64,000 nt of DNA from Bacteroidota bacterium (lineage in GTDB: Bacteria > Bacteroidota > Bacteroidia > Chitinophagales > Chitinophagaceae). Every line of letters begins with the position of its first letter. The stretch's first letter is position 1. Of this stretch, positions 1 through 9,111 are shown in pieces. The stretch is taken from positions 1 through 64,000 of the forward strand of contig JAEWHC010000002.1 of assembly GCA_023387985.1 (NCBI GenBank), in the 5' to 3' direction. Both the position numbers and the translations under genes were made by a program. The notes below the pieces were generated by a model. The model was not told the DNA's origin. It ran no database searches and saw nothing but the letters and a program-made list of their open reading frames with translations.

Positions 1-729
1 TTTTTTTGAAGGTTCTTCAATCCCGAAGGAAATCCGAAGTCTTCTATGCAAGTCAACTTTGTTCCTGGCCACCGGAGTGGACATTCCCGCAGTTGAAAAT
101 GCCGGGAGAAAAAGCACCGGAAAAAAATAATGATTGGTATTGCTACCGCTCGATACTTACTAACCCGATGCTTTTTTGAAGGTTAGCCGCTGATTGTGTT
201 TCCACAATTTTAGCTAAGCTTCTATACATATCAACTTATGGCTTGCGTTTTAAGCTTCCTTAAGTTACTTATGTCGGGGCAAAAGCACCAAGCTGTTTTT
301 GTAGGATTGTAACGAACCTGGTGCTTTAGGAAATTTTCCTCCGGAGAGGATCAAGTTTTCCAGTCAATTTGTGTAAATTTGCCGGCCCGGAGACCTTGGC
401 TTTTTATCAAATTGGTAGTCTAAAGATAGGTGGCCTTTGCATTCGTTGCCAAATTATCACTCCTGATTGTTTCCACTCGTTCATAACCGAATTATCCACT
501 AAAAATCTGCACTTGTTAAGATTTTTCAGTAATGAATGTGAATAGCCGCCCGGCTTTTCCACAACCCGACAGTAAATATGCCATTTAAAGATTAACCCCT
601 TCATAGCCTGTCCGCCAAAATTTAATAATAGCATCGTTTAACATATTATTTCAATCCTTTTTATCTCCCTTAACAATTTCTTGCCCTAAATGCAGATGAA
701 CGTCAACAAAAACAACGTTACCTGTATTT
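1..729. other. Non-coding stretch with degenerate direct repeats
   Basis: I see no convincing gene here. The only ORF over 70 codons (minus strand, 407-634) lacks any recognisable motif or signal. The first 290 bases hold two degenerate copies of one unit: TTTTTTGAAGGTT at 2-14 and 172-184, CTTCTAT followed by a TCAACTT at 41-58 and 219-236, and AAAAGCACC at 110-118 and 281-289. The last of these also pairs with TGGTGCTTT at 319-327 as a 9-bp stem around a 28-base loop. Bases 640-729 probably carry the promoter of the next gene. Confidence 0.5.
2..289. repeat. Degenerate direct repeat, period about 170-178
   Basis: Three short blocks recur in the same order: the TTTTTTGAAGGTT block (2-14 and 172-184), the CTTCTATnCA..TCAACTT block (41-58 and 219-236) and AAAAGCACC (110-118 and 281-289). 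The offsets are 170, 178 and 171 bases, so small indels have built up between the copies. The origin is unknown: an old tandem duplication or relics of a short palindromic element. Confidence 0.4.
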
Positions 730-1392
730 ATGAAGAAGCTAATCATTCCTGTACTGGCACTTTTGTTTGCAATGGGTGCCTCGGCGCAATCAGCCTCTTT
801 CGGCATTAAAGGCGGAATTACCGGTTCAAAGATTAACGGAGACGCCAACGAAAGCCTCAAACAGCTTATCGATTTTACCGGTGGAATTATGAATACAGAA
901 AACCTGCTTGGCTGGCATGCCGGAGGGTTTGTCAATATTCCGCTTGGTGCAGGCCTCAGCATTGAACCTAACCTTGAGTATAACCAGCGAGGCTACCAGG
1001 TAAAAGGAAAGTTGCAAGTGAAAGGTGCTGAAGTCCTTAGCGGGAATGTAACTGCAAGATTGAAACAACATTATATTGATCTGCCGGTGCTTTTGAAATA
1101 CAATTACAACGGGTTGAACCTCTTTGCGGGGCCAAGGGTTTCACTGTTGGCCGATTCAAAACTGCGCGTATCAGCCGGAACGCTTGGTTTTAATTTCTTT
1201 CAGAAAGATTACGACATGAATAATCAGTTTAACGACATTGATGCAGGCATCCGGGCGGGTCTGGGCTACGAGTTTCCAAATGGACTTGGCATTCAGGTTG
1301 CTTACGACCATGGACTGACAAAAATTGATTCGGACCGGCGGCTTGATGCATTCAATCGCAGCGTGCAGGGTGGTCTGACATTTAAATTTTAG
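730..1392 (+). CDS. Porin-family outer membrane beta-barrel protein
   Basis: A 220-residue secreted protein of the OMP_b-brl_2/PorT-like type that is common in Bacteroidota. Residues 1-19 are a Sec signal peptide (MKKLIIPVLALLFAMGASAQ). The mature part opens with FGIKGGITGSKING, the usual first strand, and then alternates short amphipathic strands with turns up to a closing strand that ends in F (GGLTFKF), as outer-membrane barrels do. The size fits an 8-stranded barrel. It stands alone, facing a convergent mutS2, and shares a two-way hairpin terminator with it. The specific role or ligand cannot be told. Confidence 0.8.
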   Translation: MKKLIIPVLALLFAMGASAQSASFGIKGGITGSKINGDANESLKQLIDFTGGIMNTENLLGWHAGGFVNIPLGAGLSIEPNLEYNQRGYQVKGKLQVKGAEVLSGNVTARLKQHYIDLPVLLKYNYNGLNLFAGPRVSLLADSKLRVSAGTLGFNFFQKDYDMNNQFNDIDAGIRAGLGYEFPNGLGIQVAYDHGLTKIDSDRRLDAFNRSVQGGLTFKF

Positions 1393-1430
1393 ATTATAGG
1401 CCAGTAGTTATAATTTAGGGGTTAATTTAA

Positions 1431-1464
1431 AAAACGGCATCATTTATTGGTGCCGTTTTGATTT
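1431..1464. terminator. Bidirectional hairpin terminator
   Basis: AAAACGGCA (1431-1439) pairs perfectly with TGCCGTTTT (1451-1459) around an 11-base loop. A-rich sequence to the left gives a good U-run on the minus strand, and T-rich sequence lies to the right. It sits between the convergent outer membrane protein gene and mutS2, so it can end both transcripts. Confidence 0.8.
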
Positions 1465-1491
1465 TATTATCCTGAAAAAGTCTTCCCGGAA

Positions 1492-3633
1492 TCAGTGGCC
1501 GGTTTCCGGATTTTCCGGGGTAGGAATCATTATTACCTTGCGCAAATCTTCAAGCTTAATTGTGATAGGGATTTGCCCAATCCTGACGATCCCGTTTTTT
1601 CCACGGATCTCTTCCAGCGTGCCAATTTGCCTGTTCTTTTTCATCTTCACAGCATCACCAACACTCAAGGCCCCTTGAATTTCCTGGAAATCAACAGGCA
1701 GTTCAGTTTTTTTACGGGCTTTTTTCGAAGGACCTGCCATACGTTCTTTTTGCTTAAACAGCAATGCATGCAGATTCTTCATGACCTCATCTTTGTCATC
1801 AGCCCGGCGCCAGTCAATAACAAAAGCTTTAAGCTTCCGCTCCATTTCTTTCAGATATTCAAGCTTTTCCTGCCGGATAAGGTTTTGTTGTTTCAGCAAT
1901 TCTACTTGTTGTTTGTGCTCTTCAGCCTGGAGTGTTTTTTCCAGTTTGGATTTCAGGGCTTTATTTTCTTTGAGCAACCTTTCGAGGCTGTCTTCTTTTT
2001 TTTCTACCCTTTGCAAATCCTGTTCTGTCTTGGAAAGCAATTTTTCAAGTTGATACTGATTGTCGTCAACCAGTATACGGGCACGGTTGATCAATGGTTT
2101 AGGCAAACCAATTCGTTCCGCTATCGAAAAAGTATAGCTGCTTCCCGGTTTGCCAATGATCAGCTTGTATAATGGAGCAAGATGTTGTTCATCAAATTGC
2201 ATTGCGCCATTGATGATCCCTTTTACGCGGTTGGCCATAACCTTAAGGTTTAGGTAATGCGTGGTTACAATACCCATACTGTTACGCCTTGCAAGCTCTT
2301 CCATGATCACTTCTGCGAATGCCCCACCAAGATTGGGATCACTGCCGCTGCCCAATTCATCTATGAAAAATAATGTTTTGCCATTAGCCATTTCCAGGAA
2401 ATATTTCATATGCTGCAAATGACTGCTGTATGTGCTCAGGTCTGATTCAATGCTCTGCGTATCGCCAATATGAATAAACAATTGCCTGAATATTCCCATT
2501 TCACTAAGGGCATTCATGGGAACAAGCAATCCGGCCTGCAGCATTACCTGTGTGAGACCCACCGTTTTCATGGTCACTGTTTTTCCCCCGGCATTCGGTC
2601 CGCTGATCACCAGGATCCTGTTATCGCCGTCAAGGTTAAGATCAACCGGAACGGTTTCTTTTCCCGCCTTTTTATTGTAAAGAAAAAGTAGGGGATGATA
2701 TGCTTTTTTTAGGAAAAGATGAGGCGTTTTTCTTACCAGTGGTTTTATGGCATTCATTTCAATGGCCAGGTTGCCCTTTGCGCGTACAAAATCAAAATGG
2801 CCTATAACGCTCAGGTATTGCTGCAGTAAAGATTTGTAAGGCCGAAGGTCAGCCGTGAGCTGGCGAAGAATTCGCTGGATTTCCTTTCGTTCCTCATGTT
2901 CCAGCGAAAAAATTTCGTTGCTCAGCGGCGTGGTTTCTTCAGGTTCAATATAAACCGTTTGCCTGCTGTCGCTCTCGCCATGGATTACGCCCCCTACAAT
3001 TCGTTTGCTTTCGGCCACAACCGCCAATACCCGTCTGCCATTGATAAAACTCTCTTCTATATCGGCAAGGTGACCCTGTTTGCCATATTGCCGGATAATT
3101 CTGTCAAATAACCGGCGCAATTCATTTCGTTTTGAATTCAGGCTCTGCCGGATCGATGAAAGTTCGGGGCTGGCAGAATCCCTTACTTCTCCCTGCTCAT
3201 CCAGTACCATCTGGATGGACTCGGCCATCGCCTTTTCATAATATTTGTCCTGAAGTTCTTTGCTCAGAAAAGGAAAGGCTCCCCTGCGGTCGTGATCAAA
3301 CCACCGGAAAATCCCTTCGATACTCGATAAAAGGTCAAGTACTCCAAGCCATTGTTCGCCCGTAAGCATACTGCCTGGAATACCCAGCAAATGGATATCG
3401 GAAGAAATATCTTTTATAAACGGCATAGGGATACTATGACCGCCTGACAGAATGTTGCGATATTCCTCGGTTTGCGAAAGCTCATGGTTCACATAGTCGA
3501 TATGGGTGTGGATCCGCAGTGATTTTACTTTTTCCCGGCCAATGTTTGTGCGCACCCCTTTCAACAACAGTTCCTGAACCTTGTCGAATTCAACTTGTTG
3601 CAATGCGTTTTCAGGGTAAAATTTCATGCACAA
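1492..3633 (-). CDS. mutS2: MutS2-family ATPase lacking the Smr domain
   Basis: A 713-residue MutS2-type protein. The family acts on branched DNA or, as in Bacillus MutS2/RqcU, on collided ribosomes. Visible parts are the N-terminal core/lever helices, Walker A GPNAGGKT near residue 344, Walker B TLFFIDELGSGSDP near 415-428, a TTHY switch, a charged coiled coil (about 515-610) and a KOW-like C-terminal segment (SVGDAVKMKKNRQIGTLEEI). Bacillus MutS2 is about 785 residues and carries a C-terminal Smr nuclease domain. This protein stops right after the KOW-like part and a terminator follows, so Smr is absent. The start is ATG at 3633, with an alternative ATG two codons in. It lies 8 bases after lysA, probably in one transcript. 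Confidence 0.9.
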   Translation of the reverse strand: MCMKFYPENALQQVEFDKVQELLLKGVRTNIGREKVKSLRIHTHIDYVNHELSQTEEYRNILSGGHSIPMPFIKDISSDIHLLGIPGSMLTGEQWLGVLDLLSSIEGIFRWFDHDRRGAFPFLSKELQDKYYEKAMAESIQMVLDEQGEVRDSASPELSSIRQSLNSKRNELRRLFDRIIRQYGKQGHLADIEESFINGRRVLAVVAESKRIVGGVIHGESDSRQTVYIEPEETTPLSNEIFSLEHEERKEIQRILRQLTADLRPYKSLLQQYLSVIGHFDFVRAKGNLAIEMNAIKPLVRKTPHLFLKKAYHPLLFLYNKKAGKETVPVDLNLDGDNRILVISGPNAGGKTVTMKTVGLTQVMLQAGLLVPMNALSEMGIFRQLFIHIGDTQSIESDLSTYSSHLQHMKYFLEMANGKTLFFIDELGSGSDPNLGGAFAEVIMEELARRNSMGIVTTHYLNLKVMANRVKGIINGAMQFDEQHLAPLYKLIIGKPGSSYTFSIAERIGLPKPLINRARILVDDNQYQLEKLLSKTEQDLQRVEKKEDSLERLLKENKALKSKLEKTLQAEEHKQQVELLKQQNLIRQEKLEYLKEMERKLKAFVIDWRRADDKDEVMKNLHALLFKQKERMAGPSKKARKKTELPVDFQEIQGALSVGDAVKMKKNRQIGTLEEIRGKNGIVRIGQIPITIKLEDLRKVIMIPTPENPETGH

Positions 3634-3641
3634 TGCCTTTG

Positions 3642-4862
3642 TTATTGACTGTCGAAAGGTACTACGGTAGATAGGATATCTTCCATTGTCTCCCTCCGAC
3701 GTATAAGTTTTAGCTGGCCATTGCTTACTAAAACTTCCGCCGGACGAAAACGGCTGTTGTAATTGCTTGCCATAACCATACCGTATGCGCCGGCATTAAA
3801 AATAGCTAGAACATCATCTTCACAGATTTCGGCAACCGGCCGTTGCCAGGCGAAATTGTCTGTTTCGCAAATCTGTCCCACAATATTGTATGCCGATTTT
3901 TCTCCCCCTGGGTTGCTGATGTTACGGATATGATGGTAAGCGTCATAAAACATCGGCCTTATCAAATGGTGAAAACCAGAATCCACTCCGGCAAATTTAA
4001 GTTGACCAGAACTTTTAAGTACGTTTACGCGGGTAAGCAGATAACCGCTTTCGCTTACAATAAATTTTCCCGGCTCAAACCAGATCTCCATATTCCGGAT
4101 CCGTTCATCAGTGCAGGTTTTTATTTTTCTTTCAAGCAGTTGACCAAGCAGGAACATATCCGTTACCTTCTTCCCAGGTTCATAAGCCACCTTGAAACCA
4201 CCGCCCAGGTCAATTTGTTTTAAATCAGGGAAAAATGGCAGCCACTTAAGCAACAGGTTTATGCTACTCACAAAAACCTCGGCATCCTCCACTTCACTTC
4301 CTGTATGAATGTGCAGGCAGGAGATCCGCATATTGTATTGCTCCATGATCTCCACCAGGCGGTCACGTTTTTCAATACCAATCCCGAATTTACTTTCAAC
4401 ATGGCCGGTACTGATCTTCAGGTGACCGCCAGCCATAATATTTGGCCTGATTCTTAATCCCAGGGGGTATGTGCCACCAAACTTCTGCCCGAATTTTTTC
4501 ATGGCACTCAGGCTGTCTACATTGATGTGAACGCCTAGCGAAACCGCCTCTTCGATTTCCTGAAATGAAATGCTGTTGCTCGTGTATAAAATATCTCCGG
4601 GAGGTATACCGCAGGCTATCGCTATTTTCGCTTCATTGATGCTGCTGCAATCTACTCCGAGACCCTGGCGGTGAATAAGCTTTAAAATATGGGGATTGGT
4701 CAAAGCCTTGGCCGCATAAAAGACACGGTTGTTGAAACCTTTAAATGCCTGCTGAATGGCATGGCATTGTTCGATTATTTTATCGGCATGGTAAACAAAA
4801 AGGGGCGTATCAAATTGTTGTGCTGCTTTCAGCAGAATTTCATCATCTAAATTTTGCTCCAT
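3642..4862 (-). CDS. lysA: Diaminopimelate decarboxylase
   Basis: A 406-residue fold-type III PLP enzyme that converts meso-diaminopimelate to L-lysine in the cytoplasm. The PLP lysine is in FYAAKALTNPHIL (about residue 52), the HTGS phosphate-binding motif is in CLHIHTGSEVED (about 180), and the C-terminal active-site motif is GQICETDNFAW with NAGAYGMVMASNYNSR (about 335-375). The length matches LysA (about 400). Ornithine/arginine decarboxylase relatives are less likely because of the CETDNF motif. It lies 8 bases upstream of mutS2 and 47 bases downstream of scpB. Confidence 0.92.
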   Translation of the reverse strand: MEQNLDDEILLKAAQQFDTPLFVYHADKIIEQCHAIQQAFKGFNNRVFYAAKALTNPHILKLIHRQGLGVDCSSINEAKIAIACGIPPGDILYTSNSISFQEIEEAVSLGVHINVDSLSAMKKFGQKFGGTYPLGLRIRPNIMAGGHLKISTGHVESKFGIGIEKRDRLVEIMEQYNMRISCLHIHTGSEVEDAEVFVSSINLLLKWLPFFPDLKQIDLGGGFKVAYEPGKKVTDMFLLGQLLERKIKTCTDERIRNMEIWFEPGKFIVSESGYLLTRVNVLKSSGQLKFAGVDSGFHHLIRPMFYDAYHHIRNISNPGGEKSAYNIVGQICETDNFAWQRPVAEICEDDVLAIFNAGAYGMVMASNYNSRFRPAEVLVSNGQLKLIRRRETMEDILSTVVPFDSQ

Positions 4863-4909
4863 TATGTATTGATTATTTTGGCCGCAATCAAAGGACGATG
4901 GGTTTAGTC

Positions 4910-5794
4910 TCAGGATTGATCGTTGTTTTCTTTAGTATTTACTTCTGCCACATCACCCGGAGGCATATCTTCCGGCGTATCCTGAATAGTTTCATCCTGC
5001 TTAAGTTCATCTTTTACGGGCTCTTCAGAATAAACAGCATCTCCGTCATCAGATATGATGGCATTGCCTGGAATGCTTTCATCAAGTTCTTCCTCGTTTT
5101 GTTGTACATCTTCGCCATCATCAGATTTAATGGTATTTTCCATCTCTTCATGATTTTCAGTGCCAGGATGGGCATTCCCGGAAAAAATGCGCTCAATAGC
5201 TTCAGAAGTGCTTTCCAAAGGATTCATACCGGTGGGGATGGATACCTGTTCAGCTACTTCACTGAGCCTGGGCAGGTCATCTTTGCTATTGATCCCAAAG
5301 TAATCCATAAACGTTTTGCTGGTTTCATAAACAAGTGGCTGACCAGGAGCATTTTCTCTTCTTCCCGTTATAATCACCAATTCTTTTTCCAGCAATTTTT
5401 GAACGGCATAATCGCAATTCACACCCCGAATCTGTTCTATTTCTCCTTTGGTTACAGGTTGCTTGTAAGCAATAATGCTCAAAGTCTCCAAAGCGGATGC
5501 ACTGAGCTTTTTGAGATAACGTTCGCCATTCAACACCGCAATGGTTTCATGATAGGCAGGTTTTGTTAGAAACTGGTAACCGCCACCACTTTTCTTTACT
5601 TCGAAAGGAAAGAATACTGAATTGTATTTTTCGCAAATGCCATCCAGCGCCTGCTCAACCTGTTCAGCGGTTGCCTGGTCGTCCAGGAAGCCCATAGCTT
5701 TATTGATGAGATCCCGGATCTCTTCGGCGTGCAATGGTTTGTCGCTTGCAAAGATCAACGCTTCAATATGCGGTATTATGGCAGAAATTTCCAT
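4910..5794 (-). CDS. scpB: SMC-Scp complex subunit ScpB with long acidic tail
   Basis: Segregation and condensation protein B, the winged-helix kleisin partner in the SMC-ScpAB complex. The ScpB core covers about residues 1-185: IEALIFASDKPL at the N-terminus, then LSASALETLSIIAYKQPVTKGEIEQIRG, then the second winged helix with GRRENAPGQPLVYETSKTFMDYFG. Residues from about 190 to 294 are a low-complexity tail rich in Glu, Asp, Asn and Ser, which makes it longer than the usual 180-200-residue ScpB. scpA is not in the window. It lies in the same direction as lysA. Confidence 0.92.
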   Translation of the reverse strand: MEISAIIPHIEALIFASDKPLHAEEIRDLINKAMGFLDDQATAEQVEQALDGICEKYNSVFFPFEVKKSGGGYQFLTKPAYHETIAVLNGERYLKKLSASALETLSIIAYKQPVTKGEIEQIRGVNCDYAVQKLLEKELVIITGRRENAPGQPLVYETSKTFMDYFGINSKDDLPRLSEVAEQVSIPTGMNPLESTSEAIERIFSGNAHPGTENHEEMENTIKSDDGEDVQQNEEELDESIPGNAIISDDGDAVYSEEPVKDELKQDETIQDTPEDMPPGDVAEVNTKENNDQS

Positions 5795-5922
5795 TGGCTG
5801 TTACCTGAAATTATTTAGCATTAAAGTTCCGGAAATCCGGGACTTCGGTCGGCAAGATAATTCAAAAACGAACATTCCGATTTCAACATTTTCTAGATCA
5901 CAGGTAGCGCCAACATGCATGC

Positions 5923-6810
5923 TCAGGAGCCTTTCAATGCAGCAGCGCCACTCACAATTTCAGTAAGTTCGGTGGTAATGGCTGCTTGTCTGGCTCGATT
6001 ATAACTGATCTTCAGTGATTTAAGGAGTTCATTGGCATTTTCAGTTGCCTTGTCCATTGCAGTCATCCTGGCGCCGTGCTCACTGGCGTGGGCATCAAGT
6101 ACTGCCTTAAAGAGCTGGGTATTCAGAATTTTTGGCATCAATTCCGCAACCAGTTGTTCTTTGTCCGGCTCAAACAAAAAATCAGCTTTTGTGGTGGATT
6201 CACCCTTTTTTTTCATTTTCGGAATGGGCAAGAACCGTTCGGTCTGAACCCTTTGGGTTGCTGCGTTTTTGAATTCGCTGAAAACTATTTCCACCACATC
6301 AAAATCTTTATTCAGAAAAGCAAGTGTGGCTGCTTCCGAACAAGCCTGTACATTTTCAAATTCGAGTTGATGAAACAGGTCCTTAAATTGTGCATCGGTG
6401 TGGTAGCCGGCTTTGGTCAGGGATTCCCAGCCTTTTTTGCCAATATTCCAGATGGAAACTTTGCCCTGGGCATGTTGCACCGAATATTTTTCGGCTATGA
6501 TCTGGCGGGTAAGTTTTATAAGGTTGGAATTATACCCACCGCATAACCCCCTGTCACTGGTAATAGTTATAATCAAAACCTTTTCAACGGGACGTTCCAA
6601 CGCCAGGGAACCACCGCTTTCCACTTCGGTATTGCTGACGATGTTGCTCAGCATCTCCTGCAGTTTGACGGCATAAGGGCGCATTTGGATGATGGCATCT
6701 TGTGCACGCCGCAATTTGGCCGCACTTACCATCTTCATGGCCTTGGTTATCTGCTGGGTACTTTGAACACTCTTAATGCGGTTGCGAACTTCTTTTAACG
6801 CTCCACTCAT
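5923..6810 (-). CDS. atpG: F1 ATP synthase gamma subunit
   Basis: A 295-residue rotor subunit of F1Fo ATP synthase. The conserved N-terminal helix (KEVRNRIKSVQSTQQITKAM, then MVSAAKLRRAQ) and the conserved C-terminal helix (MDKATENANELLKSL, then YNRARQAAITTELTEIVSGAAAL) are both complete, as is the central SDRGLCGGYNSN segment. The gene is isolated: no atpA, atpD or atpH flanks it, although gamma is usually next to alpha. The spacing to scpB (128 bases) and to the upstream TonB-like gene (206 bases) allows its own promoter. Confidence 0.96.
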   Translation of the reverse strand: MSGALKEVRNRIKSVQSTQQITKAMKMVSAAKLRRAQDAIIQMRPYAVKLQEMLSNIVSNTEVESGGSLALERPVEKVLIITITSDRGLCGGYNSNLIKLTRQIIAEKYSVQHAQGKVSIWNIGKKGWESLTKAGYHTDAQFKDLFHQLEFENVQACSEAATLAFLNKDFDVVEIVFSEFKNAATQRVQTERFLPIPKMKKKGESTTKADFLFEPDKEQLVAELMPKILNTQLFKAVLDAHASEHGARMTAMDKATENANELLKSLKISYNRARQAAITTELTEIVSGAAALKGS

Positions 6811-7016
6811 AGAAACTTCAATTTGGGCTGCAAAATTAGGTTATTTAAGGGAGAAAAGGATATATCCAGGCAGATTAAAAGGATGTAAAAGCACACTTAA
6901 TCATTGCAAATTGAAGACCCATGCGATTCAATGGGGGCTCCGGTCACTTCCAACAGGAATTTCCATGGTTTTTGTTTCTGCAAAAGTGTAAAGTTTTTGG
7001 GCGAAGAACTTCCGCA

Positions 7017-7892
7017 TCAATTCGTCAGCCTAAAATTAAATACCACGGTTCCGATACTTTCACCTTCGCCCGGATTGAACTTCAATTCACGGGCTTTGCG
7101 CAGCGCGATCGTTTTCAGTTGGCTGCTGCTGCTGGTGCTTCCCCGGCTTTGGTAAGACGCGCTGGTAACGCGGCCGTTTGCATCTACCCTAAGGTCAACG
7201 GCGATCTTGGCATTTTCATTGAAATCATCTTCAAAGCTTGGAAAACGGGTAATGGCGCGGCCGGTTAATCCACGGCTTATGGATACGCCACTGCGTCCTG
7301 TTCCGCCACTTCCGTTATAATTATCACTATTGATATTGCCGTTTGGACTGCCCTGGTCTCCGGTTCCACCTGCAATGCCCTGGTTGCGGACATTATTATA
7401 TGAATCCTGACTGTTCCCACCCGTGCCGGTTCCGCCGCTATAACTACCACTCATGGTAGCCCGTGGACGGGGAGGGGCGGGCGGGCGTTCGGAAGGCCTG
7501 GTGGTTGCAACGGTTTGGTTGGTTACTGGCCTGGGATTGGAGGTGGTTTTTGCAACTGTCTTAGGTATGGCTACAGCATCAGGCGAATTGTTTTCCAAAT
7601 GGGTACTTGCCATGGAGGGAGCCGGCGGGCTGCTCATGGGCGAAGCCGCTTGCTGATCTCCAGCTTCGGGTGCAGGGTCGCCGGGAATCATTGGTGCAAT
7701 ATCTCCCCAACCTGTTTCGCCGTTGCCGAGATTCACCTCAATGCCTTCATCTTTAAGTGGCGGATAAATTGGTGGAATCTGCCAACTGATGATAAATAAA
7801 AGGAACAGCATCAGCCCCACTGTGGCCAATGTATAAGCAAGAGCTTTCTTGTTTTTTTCTTTTTCAAATTCTATTGTTGCGCTTAACCTCAT
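7017..7892 (-). CDS. TonB-like energy transducer
   Basis: A 291-residue protein with a cytoplasmic N-terminus, one membrane segment (about residues 17-41, ALAYTLATVGLMLFLLFIISW) and a long periplasmic linker rich in Pro, Ala, Ser, Gly and Asn (about 50-210). A C-terminal TonB-like domain follows (about 215-291, KIAVDLRVDANGRVTSASY ... ALRKARELKFNP ... GTVVFNFRLTN). Such proteins pass proton-motive force from ExbB/ExbD to outer-membrane receptors such as SusC. No exbB or exbD gene is in the window. The linker is Gly/Ser/Asn-rich rather than the classic Pro-Lys type. Confidence 0.72.
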   Translation of the reverse strand: MRLSATIEFEKEKNKKALAYTLATVGLMLFLLFIISWQIPPIYPPLKDEGIEVNLGNGETGWGDIAPMIPGDPAPEAGDQQAASPMSSPPAPSMASTHLENNSPDAVAIPKTVAKTTSNPRPVTNQTVATTRPSERPPAPPRPRATMSGSYSGGTGTGGNSQDSYNNVRNQGIAGGTGDQGSPNGNINSDNYNGSGGTGRSGVSISRGLTGRAITRFPSFEDDFNENAKIAVDLRVDANGRVTSASYQSRGSTSSSSQLKTIALRKARELKFNPGEGESIGTVVFNFRLTN

Positions 7893-7986
7893 CCGGTGTA
7901 ATATGACTGACTGAAGGGTAAATGTATTTTTTGGTCTAATGTTTCAAACGAATTACTTATGCAATTGATGTGCATAAACTCCGGTT

Positions 7987-8919
7987 TTAGCGATTCTTTT
8001 GGATTGACTGCTCCAGATAAGCCAAATTCCGTTTGATGCCTGCATACCTGGTACGCTTTACAGCGGATTTTCGGAATATTTCCCTGAATTTTTCTTCATC
8101 CATATTGTGCCAGTCAATCCAGTCCATTTCCAAAAGTTCCTGCTTCGGCTCAAATGCAGGTTCATGGTGGGGAATGGAGAAGCGGTTCCAGGGACAAACA
8201 TCCTGGCAGATGTCACATCCGAAAATCCGGCCGGCAAAATCAAGGTCCATTGCCTTGGGAAATTCAGTGGGTTTATATTCAATAGTGAGATAACTCAAAC
8301 ATCGGCTGCCATCGATTATCCTGCCAGGCAGTATGGCATCGGTGGGGCATGCCTCAATACATTTGGTGCAGGTGCCGCAGTAATCCAGGATGGGTTGCCC
8401 GGGTCTTAAATCCAAATCCGTTATCAGGCAGGCAATGAAGAAAAAACTGCCACTGCCTTTGGTGAGCAGATTCCCGTTTTTACCTACCCAACCCAAACCA
8501 CTTTTGGCCGCCCAGGCACGTTCTAAAACCGGGGCACTATCTACAAAGCCTCTTCCCTGAACTGCACCGTACCGTGCTCTCAATTCATGCAAAAATTCTG
8601 TCAGCTTAGGCCGGATAATCTCATGGTAATCTATACCAAATGCGTATTTGCTGACGAGCGGTGCGCCGGCATTCTGGTTTTTTGACGGGTAATAATTTTT
8701 GAGTACTGTGATCACCGATTTCGCGCCGGGCACCAGTTTTTCGGGGTTGGTTCGCAGGTCGAAATAATTTTCCATGTACTGCATCGTTCCGTGATAGCCT
8801 TGCTTCAACCAATGCTCAAGCCGACGGGCGTCGTCATCCAGGAAGCCTGCTTTGGCTATGCCGCAGAAATCGAAGCCCAATTGCTTCGCCAATGCTTTTA
8901 TCTCGTTTTCAATATTCAA
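7987..8919 (-). CDS. queG: Epoxyqueuosine reductase
   Basis: A 310-residue cobalamin- and iron-sulfur-dependent enzyme for the last step of queuosine synthesis in tRNA. The family acid is in GRGFVDSAPVLERAWAAKSG (about residue 128), followed by GWVGKNGNLL. Two ferredoxin-type 4Fe-4S motifs are visible: CGTCTKCIEACP (about 180-191) and CDICQDVCPW (about 230-239). The length is a little below E. coli QueG (379) because the C-terminal HEAT-like part is missing, as in many Bacteroidota. It is a single-gene unit divergent from clpB. Confidence 0.93.
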   Translation of the reverse strand: MNIENEIKALAKQLGFDFCGIAKAGFLDDDARRLEHWLKQGYHGTMQYMENYFDLRTNPEKLVPGAKSVITVLKNYYPSKNQNAGAPLVSKYAFGIDYHEIIRPKLTEFLHELRARYGAVQGRGFVDSAPVLERAWAAKSGLGWVGKNGNLLTKGSGSFFFIACLITDLDLRPGQPILDYCGTCTKCIEACPTDAILPGRIIDGSRCLSYLTIEYKPTEFPKAMDLDFAGRIFGCDICQDVCPWNRFSIPHHEPAFEPKQELLEMDWIDWHNMDEEKFREIFRKSAVKRTRYAGIKRNLAYLEQSIQKNR

Positions 8920-9111
8920 AATTGCTTGTAGATTTTCCTGCTTTTCGCTGTAAAAATAGCAGAGTTTCAGCGTTTAACATGACAAACGGGCGTTCGGCAC
9001 AATAACTTGCTGACATGCTTTCAGGTACAAATTTTGTGGGATAAGATTTGATGTATAAGAATGAATTATAAATTGAAATACCATTAAATCGAATAAACGA
9101 ATTACATTAAT

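Noticed and set aside
407..634. 75-codon minus-strand ORF in the first intergenic stretch
   Set aside because: No signal, motif or start context, and Trp/Arg-rich random-looking composition. It overlaps no supported gene but shows no coding character either.
1495..2172. 225-codon plus-strand ORF opposite mutS2
   Set aside because: It lies wholly antisense to a clear MutS2 gene and its Phe/Leu-rich composition is the mirror of the Lys/Glu-rich coiled coil.
4745..5569. 274-codon plus-strand ORF across lysA and scpB
   Set aside because: Antisense to two well-supported genes, with no family motif.
5824..5845. Hairpin between atpG and scpB
   Set aside because: AAGTTCCGG pairs with CCGGGACTT on the plus strand with a G-U, but both genes are on the minus strand, where that pair is a C-A mismatch and no T-run follows.
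9084..9097. LacI-type site look-alike before clpB
   Set aside because: TTAAATCGAATAAA matches 11 of 14 positions of the LacI-type site, but the arms are not symmetric and clpB has no link to the sugar locus; AT-rich chance is likely.
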